Shown: positions 1-4,418 of the stretch, piece after piece
How the letters are laid out: every line of letters begins with the position of its first letter
Position numbering within the stretch: the stretch's first letter is position 1
Assembly (NCBI GenBank): GCA_946479125.1
Contig: CAMLET010000145.1
Span: 1-7,572 of the forward strand
Direction of reading: 5' to 3'
Source: an uncultured Flavobacteriales bacterium
GTDB lineage: Bacteria; Bacteroidota; Bacteroidia; Flavobacteriales; Crocinitomicaceae
Length of the DNA: 7,572 bases
Made by a program: the position numbers and the translations under genes
Notes under the pieces: generated by a model
The model's input: the letters and a program-made list of their open reading frames with translations, nothing else
The model's database searches: none
Told to the model about the DNA's origin: nothing

Positions 1-1
1 T

Positions 2-163
2 TTTCTTGCAAAATATACTTGGGGGAATCAATTCATTAAATGGTATTACAAGAATTCGCCGGTTTTCGTATCTAAACATAAAGAGAATCGAGTACTTGGT
101 TCAGTGATCCGTGGAATTTTGAATGTTGTTGTATGGTGTTTAAAACCATTTTTCAAAAGATAA
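2..163 (+). CDS. C-terminal fragment of a protein with a CFI-box-CTERM-like tail (5' end outside window)
   Basis: An open frame enters at the left edge and gives 53 residues before TAA at 161-163. The peptide contains WGNQFIKWYYKNSP followed by VSKHK and a hydrophobic stretch ending in a basic tail. This follows the pattern of the short C-terminal region found after the CFIATAAYGS box in many bacterial proteins (F-[IV]-x-x-Y-Y-x-x-S-P, then x-K/R-H and a hydrophobic helix). The CFI box itself would lie upstream of the window, so the assignment rests on the tail alone. The function of this tail is not known to me. The frame overlaps the next gene by 31 nt (133-163) in a different phase, so the two may be translationally coupled. 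It is partial because no start is visible. Confidence 0.6.
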   Translation, partial: FLAKYTWGNQFIKWYYKNSPVFVSKHKENRVLGSVIRGILNVVVWCLKPFFKR

Positions 164-744
164 TTATTGGAATTGCGTTTGTTTGTGCTGTTGGTTCTTC
201 ATCAGCACAAACAACGTTTACCCTAAAGTATTTTGGGGTTACCATTCATCCTACTGGCGACAGAACCGCCGCACTTCAACCTTATAAACTAGATAAGAAC
301 GCTCATATTGTTGCTAACTTTGGTGCTTTTGCAGGAGTGGAACGATTCGTTTACAAGAATTATATTTCTGTCAAAGTAATAGAAGGAATGTTCACCGATT
401 GTTCCGGTGGCTGGTGTTCTGTAACTCATGTTGGTGCACGACTTTTGTGTTATCAAAAACCGAAACATCGGATTTACTTCGGACTTGGTCCAGCTTATAT
501 GGTGCGTAATTCCTGGACGCGCTTTGGAGATGCTTACGAATCATCAGGATTTTTTCATGTAGATTCTACACGGAATTTTGGAGTTGTGCAGCATAAATTT
601 CTTCCGGTAAGTTTTGAGTTGGAATACGATTGGGTGATTACTCCAAAGAATCAGTTAAGTGTAAGTTTTACACCAGGAATTCCGTTGGCTTGTATACTTT
701 CTGTTGGCTGGAAACATTGGTTTTCAATAAAGGAGTACGATTAA
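133..744 (+). CDS. Secreted protein of unknown function, probable small outer-membrane beta-barrel
   Basis: The 203-residue product starts with a clear signal peptide: basic residues at K4 and K9, a hydrophobic core at about 10-20, and a likely cleavage after A25 in SSSAQ. The mature part (about 178 residues) is rich in aromatic and glycine residues in alternating patterns, for example FGAFAGVERF, IYFGLGPAYM, SFELEYDW and SVGWKHWF. Ending in an aromatic-rich strand fits an outer-membrane barrel, but this is inference from composition. Two cysteines (C90 and C95) sit close together in a DCSGGWC segment and could form a disulfide. No named family is recognised. The start at 133 is preferred because it gives the complete signal peptide and no later in-frame Met precedes the mature domain. 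It overlaps the upstream frame by 31 nt, suggesting an operon. Confidence 0.7.
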   Translation: MVFKTIFQKIIIGIAFVCAVGSSSAQTTFTLKYFGVTIHPTGDRTAALQPYKLDKNAHIVANFGAFAGVERFVYKNYISVKVIEGMFTDCSGGWCSVTHVGARLLCYQKPKHRIYFGLGPAYMVRNSWTRFGDAYESSGFFHVDSTRNFGVVQHKFLPVSFELEYDWVITPKNQLSVSFTPGIPLACILSVGWKHWFSIKEYD

Positions 745-773
745 TTCATCTTTCACATCGTAAGCATTTACGA

Positions 774-803
774 ACTTTGATTATCTTAGCATAAATCAAA
801 AGT
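774..803 (+). promoter_or_regulatory. Promoter-like -7 element inside a dyad, upstream of the WYL regulator
   Basis: TATCTTAG at 782-789 resembles the Bacteroidota -7 element (TAnnTTTG). It is bracketed by an inverted repeat, ACTTTGATT (774-782) against AATCAAAAGT (794-803), matching in all positions except one inserted A. A second dyad, TCGTAA-gcat-TTACGA (758-773), lies just upstream. No clear -33 TTG is seen at the usual distance. The dyads could be operators, with autoregulation by the adjacent WYL protein the obvious candidate, but that is inference. Confidence 0.4.
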
Positions 804-804
804 T

Positions 805-1812
805 ATGTCGGCAATCAAAAATGCACTTTTGCGCTATCGTATTATAGATAAGGCAATTCGCAATGTTCACAATCCATATCCTTCTAAATCATTTCTAAGA
901 GAATCTTGTGAAGAAGCAATTTATGGAAGTGTTGATGGTGAGAACATCTGTGATTCGACAATTGAGAAAGACATGTTTGCCATGCGAATGGAGCATGATG
1001 CGCCAATCAAGTATTCGAAGAAATTTGGTGGTTATTATTATGCTGATCCGGAGTTTTCGTTGGACGACATGCCCTTGAATGAAGTGGATTTGGAAGCCAT
1101 TCGTTTTGCAGCAAACACCCTGAGTCAGTTCAAAGGAGTGAGTTTCTTTAAACAATTCAGCTTTGCAATCGATAAAATTGCCGATCGATTAGCGGTTTCA
1201 GAATCGACAACGGAGAATTCAGATCAGTTTATCCAATTTGAAACACCTGTAACATTTGGAGGAAGTGAATTTCTTCAGCCCTTGTTGAACTCAATCAAAG
1301 CTAAAACCGTCGTTTATTTTGAATACGAAAGTTTTCAAACACAAAGGAAGAAAGCTCGTAAAGTACTTCCATTATTCCTGAAAGAATATAGAAATCGCTG
1401 GTATTTACTTAGTCACGATTGTGTGAAAGAGCAGATTATCACTTATGCGCTTGATAGAATGTCGGACCTTCAATCTTCTGAAGAGAAGATTTCTACTTCT
1501 ATCAACTTCAAGCCAACTGCTTTCTTTCAGCACGCTATGGGAATTACGGCTAGCGCTGGTACTCCAGAGAAAGTGGTTTTCAAAGCTGATAATGTTGCTA
1601 CGAAGTATATTATCTCGCAACCTTTTCATTCTTCACTGAAAGTGGTGAAAGAAGGAAAAAACAAAACCACTTTCGAGATGACAGTCTATCTTTCAGAAGA
1701 ATTGATTCGTGAATTATTAAGTTATGGAGGTGATATCGAGGTTGTAGAATCTGAACTTTTACGTGAACACATGATTCGAAGAGTGAAAGCAATGGTGGAA
1801 AACTACCTTTAG
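805..1812 (+). CDS. WYL-domain transcriptional regulator (HTH-WYL-WCX architecture)
   Basis: This 335-residue protein has the length and order of YafY/PafBC-like WYL regulators. Residues 1-80 form a winged helix-turn-helix-like DNA-binding region, with RYRIIDKAI near the start and TIEKDMFAMR followed by YSKKFGGYYYAD as the wing. Residues 155-230 are the WYL domain. The signature appears as RNRWYLLSHD with W199-Y200-L201, and the conserved Arg of the ligand pocket is likely R218 in YALDRM. Residues 255-335 match the usual C-terminal WCX extension. Members bind DNA and respond to small ligands or nucleic acids through the WYL fold. The ligand here cannot be told. The gene is followed directly by repeats and then by paaG, whose promoter region resembles its own, so control of the catabolic genes is possible but unproven. 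Confidence 0.88.
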   Translation: MSAIKNALLRYRIIDKAIRNVHNPYPSKSFLRESCEEAIYGSVDGENICDSTIEKDMFAMRMEHDAPIKYSKKFGGYYYADPEFSLDDMPLNEVDLEAIRFAANTLSQFKGVSFFKQFSFAIDKIADRLAVSESTTENSDQFIQFETPVTFGGSEFLQPLLNSIKAKTVVYFEYESFQTQRKKARKVLPLFLKEYRNRWYLLSHDCVKEQIITYALDRMSDLQSSEEKISTSINFKPTAFFQHAMGITASAGTPEKVVFKADNVATKYIISQPFHSSLKVVKEGKNKTTFEMTVYLSEELIRELLSYGGDIEVVESELLREHMIRRVKAMVENYL

Positions 1813-1840
1813 AAGTCAAAATTCAAAAGTTAAAACATGA
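1813..1840. repeat. Four 7-bp units directly after the WYL stop codon
   Basis: The units read AAGTCAA, AATTCAA, AAGTTAA and AACATGA in perfect 7-bp phase. The first two match, in 11 of 14 positions, the segment 3181-3194 at the right end of the four-helix-bundle cassette. Part of the array is also an arm of inverted repeats: AGTCAAAAT (1814-1822) pairs with ATTTTGACT (1857-1865), and TTCAAAAG (1822-1829) pairs with CTTTTGAA (1878-1885). These two pairings cross each other, so they are alternative folds or a pseudoknot. Confidence 0.55.
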
Positions 1841-1899
1841 AAATGGTAAAAATGGTATTTTGACTCCGCTCAATGACCTTTTGAACTCATGTGAATTAA

Positions 1900-1934
1900 G
1901 TCTCGGGTCTATTGTCTTTCATCTTTAGTCTTTA
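1900..1934. repeat. Five 7-bp units (consensus GTCTTTA) upstream of paaG
   Basis: The units are GTCTCGG, GTCTATT, GTCTTTC, ATCTTTA and GTCTTTA, contiguous and in phase. They end at the -7 region of the paaG promoter. The reverse complement (such as TAAAGAC) resembles the AA-GTC-type heptads at 1813-1840, so together the two arrays look like opposing ends of a short unit with no gene inside. Confidence 0.6.
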
Positions 1935-1944
1935 ATTATCTTCG
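1912..1944 (+). promoter_or_regulatory. Probable promoter of paaG (TTG ... TATCTTCG)
   Basis: TTG at 1912-1914 and TATCTTCG at 1937-1944 fit the Bacteroidota -33/-7 pattern (TTG, about 19-21 nt, TAnnTTTG) with a spacer of 22 nt, slightly long. It ends 14 nt before the paaG start codon. The 22-nt segment starting CTTTAATTATCTTCG at 1930 matches the segment starting at 775 before the WYL gene in 18 of 22 positions, and each lies about 30 nt from its ATG. Confidence 0.55.
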
Positions 1945-1958
1945 TAAAAATTTAAAAC

Positions 1959-2732
1959 ATGACATTAATCCAACATATAGAAAACGGTGTTTGCACGCTT
2001 ACATTGAACCGTCCGGAAGTATTCAATTCTTTCAATAAGGAAATGGCAACTGCTTTACAACTTGCGCTTGATTCGGCTGAAAAGAATGATGAAGTAAGAG
2101 CAATTGTAATTACTGGAAGCGGAAAAGCGTTTTGTGCAGGACAAGATTTGGCAGAGGCAATGGATCCTAATGGTCCGGAGTTAAGATCAATTGTTCGCGA
2201 GCATTATAATCCAATCATTATGCGTATTCGTAACATCGAAAAACCGGTTATTGCCGCAGTAAATGGTGTAGCGGCTGGTGCTGGTGCAAATATCGCTTTG
2301 GCTTGTGATATGACTGTTGCGAAGAATTCTGCTTCGTTTATTCAGGCGTTTTCTAAAATTGGTTTGATTCCGGATTCGGGTGGAACATTCTTTTTACCAA
2401 GAATCATTGGTTCTCAGAAAGCATTGGCGTTGATGATGACAGGTGAAAAGGTGTCGGCACAACAGGCGGATGCAATGAACATGATTTACAAAGCAGTTGA
2501 AGACGAGCAATTTGAGGAAGAAGTTCAGAAATTGGCGTTAGCAATGGCTTCTATGCCAACTCGTGGTTTAGGCTTGACGAAAAAAGCAGTCAACGAAAGC
2601 TTTACAAATAATCTTTCTCAGCAATTGGCAGTCGAAGAACGCTTACAGACAGAAGCTGGTCAAACGGATGATTTCAATGAAGGAGTGAATGCGTTTTTGG
2701 AGAAAAGAGCACCGGTTTTTAAAGGAAAATAA
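1959..2732 (+). CDS. paaG: Enoyl-CoA hydratase/isomerase family protein, PaaG-type (1,2-epoxyphenylacetyl-CoA isomerase)
   Basis: This 257-residue crotonase-fold protein has the family's usual length. Visible motifs are LNRPEVFNSFN (16-26), the CoA-binding oxyanion segment FCAGQDL (58-64), NGVAAGAGANIAL (102-114) and FSKIGLIPDSGGTF (131-144). In hydratases two Glu residues act. Here the second position is D139 in LIPDSGG, as in E. coli PaaG (recalled LIPDCGG), which favours an isomerase of ring-epoxide or double-bond type over a plain hydratase. PaaG converts ring-1,2-epoxyphenylacetyl-CoA to oxepin-CoA and also shifts double bonds later in phenylacetate catabolism, in the cytoplasm. The PaaH-type dehydrogenase downstream supports this assignment. 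The remaining paa genes are not in the window, so a role in another acyl-CoA pathway remains possible. Confidence 0.82.
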   Translation: MTLIQHIENGVCTLTLNRPEVFNSFNKEMATALQLALDSAEKNDEVRAIVITGSGKAFCAGQDLAEAMDPNGPELRSIVREHYNPIIMRIRNIEKPVIAAVNGVAAGAGANIALACDMTVAKNSASFIQAFSKIGLIPDSGGTFFLPRIIGSQKALALMMTGEKVSAQQADAMNMIYKAVEDEQFEEEVQKLALAMASMPTRGLGLTKKAVNESFTNNLSQQLAVEERLQTEAGQTDDFNEGVNAFLEKRAPVFKGK

Positions 2733-2742
2733 TGCTTTAGAA

Positions 2743-2772
2743 TCTTGATTTTGAGACACTAGATAGCTTGAC
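2743..2772 (+). repeat. Left inverted-repeat arm of the four-helix-bundle cassette
   Basis: Positions 2743-2763 match the reverse complement of 3191-3211 in 18 of 21 places. CTTGAC at 2767-2772 pairs perfectly with GTCAAG at 3183-3188 after a small 3/2-nt internal loop. One of the three mismatches becomes a G-U pair in RNA. The expected stem is 14 bp, a 2x2 loop, 5 bp, a 3x2 loop, then 6 bp. Confidence 0.7.
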
Positions 2773-2798
2773 GATTTCGATGAGAATAGTTATATTCA
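2768..2798 (+). promoter_or_regulatory. Possible internal promoter of the four-helix-bundle gene
   Basis: TTG at 2768-2770, at the inner end of the left repeat arm, is followed after exactly 20 nt by TATATTCA (2791-2798). That matches the Bacteroidota -33/-7 spacing, although the last two -7 bases differ from TTTG. Transcription would begin near 2803-2806, inside the loop of the hairpin at 2792-2824. Confidence 0.35.
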
Positions 2799-2824
2799 GT
2801 AAACAAACACTAATTACTGAATAT
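2792..2824 (+). promoter_or_regulatory. 11-bp perfect hairpin reaching into the start codon of the four-helix-bundle gene
   Basis: ATATTCAGTAA (2792-2802) and TTACTGAATAT (2814-2824) are perfect reverse complements around an 11-nt A-rich loop (2803-2813). The right arm includes the first two bases of the ATG at 2823-2825, and the G can extend the stem by a U-G pair with 2791. On a read-through mRNA the start codon would be buried. As DNA it could instead be an operator. Confidence 0.65.
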
Positions 2825-3170
2825 GCGACACAATTTTAAGGAGTTGAACTCATGGAAAATTTCATTTGAACTGGTGAAAGAGGTTTATCAAGTTTGTAAA
2901 GAGTTACCAGGTGATGAAAAGTACGGTCTCAAAAGTCAAATTCAAAGATGTGCAGTTTCAATCCCATCAAATATTGCGGAAGGATCTGGACGTACAACAA
3001 ATAAAGATTTTATCTTGTTTTTGAATTATGCAATTTCTTCTGCGTTTGAGTTAGAGACTCAGCTGTTGCTCGTAAGAGATTTATTTATGATTGATGTGGC
3101 AGAATTGATTCAACAATTAGAACATGTTCAGAAGCTTATTGGAGGTTTAATTAGAAAATTGAATAATTAA
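2823..3170 (+). CDS. Four-helix-bundle protein, S23 / 23S rRNA-intervening-sequence family
   Basis: The 115-residue product carries the family's diagnostic pattern: P29 and E32 before KYGLKSQIQR (33-42), then CAVSIPSNIAEGSGR (43-57), a polar stretch with FLNYAISSAFELETQL (66-81), and a final amphipathic helix to 115. Length and layout fit the 23S_rRNA_IVP family, whose members are pentameric four-helix bundles. The related Avd protein of diversity-generating retroelements binds RNA and reverse transcriptase, but no reverse transcriptase or template repeat is present here. The cellular role of stand-alone members is unknown. A basic, RNA- or DNA-binding role is plausible. It lies in the same orientation between two pathway genes to which it has no metabolic link. 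The start is at the base of a hairpin, with no Shine-Dalgarno sequence. Confidence 0.9.
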   Translation: MRHNFKELNSWKISFELVKEVYQVCKELPGDEKYGLKSQIQRCAVSIPSNIAEGSGRTTNKDFILFLNYAISSAFELETQLLLVRDLFMIDVAELIQQLEHVQKLIGGLIRKLNN

Positions 3171-3182
3171 TTAAAACTGGGA

Positions 3183-3211
3183 GTCAAGATTCTAGACTCT
3201 CAAAATCGAGA
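3183..3211 (+). repeat. Right inverted-repeat arm of the four-helix-bundle cassette
   Basis: This arm is complementary to 2743-2772. The region from 3181 also reads as 7-bp units (GAGTCAA, GATTCTA, GACTCTC), the same period as the arrays at 1813-1840 and 1900-1934. It ends 6 nt before the paaH ATG, so it supplies most of that gene's leader and could hide its ribosome-binding region when paired. Confidence 0.68.
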
Positions 3212-3217
3212 TATCAA

Positions 3218-4351
3218 ATGATAAAAGTAGGAGTACTTGGTGCAGGTACAATGGGTGCCGGAATTGCACAAGTTGCAGCACAAAGTGGACATAATGTAGT
3301 TTTGGTTGATGTAAATCAGGAGCAATTGTCGAAAGCAAAAACGGGAATTGAAAAAGTATTGGTTCGTTTGGTTGAGAAAGGAACTTTGGCAAGTGCGGAA
3401 GAAGTCTTGTCGAGAATGACGTTTTCTTCGGAAATGCAGGATTTCAAAGGTTCAGGATTAATCATCGAAGCAATTGTTGAGCGATTAGAAGTGAAGCACA
3501 GTGTGTTTTCTGCCATGGAAGCAGTTGTTGACGAGAATTGTATTTTGGCGAGTAATACTTCGTCGCTTTCTATTGCGTCTATTGGTTCTGCTTTGAAAAA
3601 ATCGGATAGAATTATTGGAATTCATTTCTTCAATCCGGCTCCATTAATGCCATTGGTGGAAATCATTCCTTCTGTTCAAACTTCAGATAAAGTATTGAAA
3701 ACCGCAAAAGACATTATCGATTCATGGAATAAAGTGACGGTTGTTTGTAAGGATACGCCAGGATTTATTGTGAATCGGGTTGCTCGTCCGTTTTACGGAG
3801 AAGCGCTTCGTATTTATGAAGAAGGAATGGCTGATTTTGTGACCATCGATTGGGCGTTGACAGAATTGGGTGGATTTAGAATGGGGCCGTTTACTTTAAT
3901 GGATTACATCGGAAACGACATTAACTATACGGTAACGGAAACTGTTTTCGCCGCGTTTTACTTTGATCCACGTTTCAAGCCATCATTTACGCAAAAACGT
4001 CACATGGAAGCAGGATTCCTGGGAAGAAAATCGGGGAGAGGGTTCTACGATTATGCCGAAGGAGCTGTTTTGCCTGAGCCAACGAAAGACCCAGTTCTGG
4101 GACAAAAAATTGTTGATCGCGTTTTAGCAATGTTGATAAATGAAGCTTACGATGCGCTTTATTTGAATATCGGAACAAAAGAAGCAATTGATCTGGCAAT
4201 GACCAAAGGAGTGAATTATCCGAAAGGACTGCTGGCTTGGTCGGAAGAAATTGGTTTAAAAACGGTTTATAACCGACTTCAGGAATTATTTGAAGAATAC
4301 GGCGAAGATCGCTATCGACCAAATGTACTGTTGAAGCGTTTGGCGAATTAA
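3218..4351 (+). CDS. paaH: NAD-dependent 3-hydroxyacyl-CoA dehydrogenase, PaaH-type
   Basis: The 377-residue protein oxidises an (S)-3-hydroxyacyl-CoA to the 3-oxoacyl-CoA, for PaaH 3-hydroxyadipyl-CoA. Residues 1-180 form the Rossmann domain, with GAGTMGAGIAQ (8-18) and D31 for NAD. The catalytic set is present: S115 in NTSS, H136 and N139 in GIHFFNP, E148 and N186 in TPGFIVNRVARP. Residues 184-282 are the first C-terminal 3HCDH domain, ending LGRKSGRGFYDY. Residues 297-377 are a second 3HCDH-like domain (INEAYDAL, VNYPKGLLAW, YGEDRYRPNVLL). Both halves resemble E. coli PaaH, but that protein is recalled as about 475 residues, and the roughly 95-residue segment between its two C-terminal domains is absent here. 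Pairing with the PaaG-type gene supports phenylacetate catabolism. Its leader consists largely of the right repeat arm of the cassette. Confidence 0.85.
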   Translation: MIKVGVLGAGTMGAGIAQVAAQSGHNVVLVDVNQEQLSKAKTGIEKVLVRLVEKGTLASAEEVLSRMTFSSEMQDFKGSGLIIEAIVERLEVKHSVFSAMEAVVDENCILASNTSSLSIASIGSALKKSDRIIGIHFFNPAPLMPLVEIIPSVQTSDKVLKTAKDIIDSWNKVTVVCKDTPGFIVNRVARPFYGEALRIYEEGMADFVTIDWALTELGGFRMGPFTLMDYIGNDINYTVTETVFAAFYFDPRFKPSFTQKRHMEAGFLGRKSGRGFYDYAEGAVLPEPTKDPVLGQKIVDRVLAMLINEAYDALYLNIGTKEAIDLAMTKGVNYPKGLLAWSEEIGLKTVYNRLQELFEEYGEDRYRPNVLLKRLAN

Positions 4352-4418
4352 GGGGAGAATGCTCTTGAAGCTACCCAGCCCAATCGTGTTTTATGTTGAA
4401 AGCCATCTTAAGTTGATA

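Larger units (their letters stand above)
2743..3211 (+). mobile_element. Putative S23/four-helix-bundle cassette bounded by imperfect inverted repeats
   Basis: A 469-bp unit fills the whole gap between paaG and paaH. Its ends are inverted repeats (2743-2772 and 3183-3211) and its only gene is the four-helix-bundle ORF at 2823-3170. The left arm starts 11 bp after the paaG stop and the right arm ends 6 bp before the paaH start, so both neighbours stay intact. Homologous ORFs are known inside intervening sequences of 23S rRNA in Leptospira and Coxiella, where flanking repeats pair and the insert is cut out of the RNA. No transposase is encoded, no clear target-site duplication is seen, and mobility is inference. 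Confidence 0.45.

Noticed and set aside
895..1155. Minus-strand open frame within the WYL gene, and other similar frames inside the large genes
   Set aside because: They overlap strongly supported coding frames, have no recognisable domains or leader signals, and read as antisense shadows.
1834..1900. Short peptide gene starting at the ATG at 1837 or 1843 between the WYL gene and paaG
   Set aside because: The possible peptides are short and of low complexity, and the region is better explained by repeats.
2823..3170. A diversity-generating retroelement with the four-helix-bundle gene as its avd
   Set aside because: No reverse transcriptase, no template/variable repeat pair and no lectin-fold target protein are seen in the window. 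The protein matches the stand-alone S23-type pattern.
4365..4399. Promoter for the sensor kinase (TTG 4365-4367, TATGTTGA 4392-4399)
   Set aside because: The spacer of 24 nt is too long and the -7 match is weak. Read-through from paaH is equally possible.
4359..4418. Longer start for the sensor kinase at 4359, with AGGGGAGA just before it
   Set aside because: The purine run lies only about 1 nt from that ATG, and the extra 20 residues would place the signal peptide internally. The start at 4419 gives a normal signal peptide.
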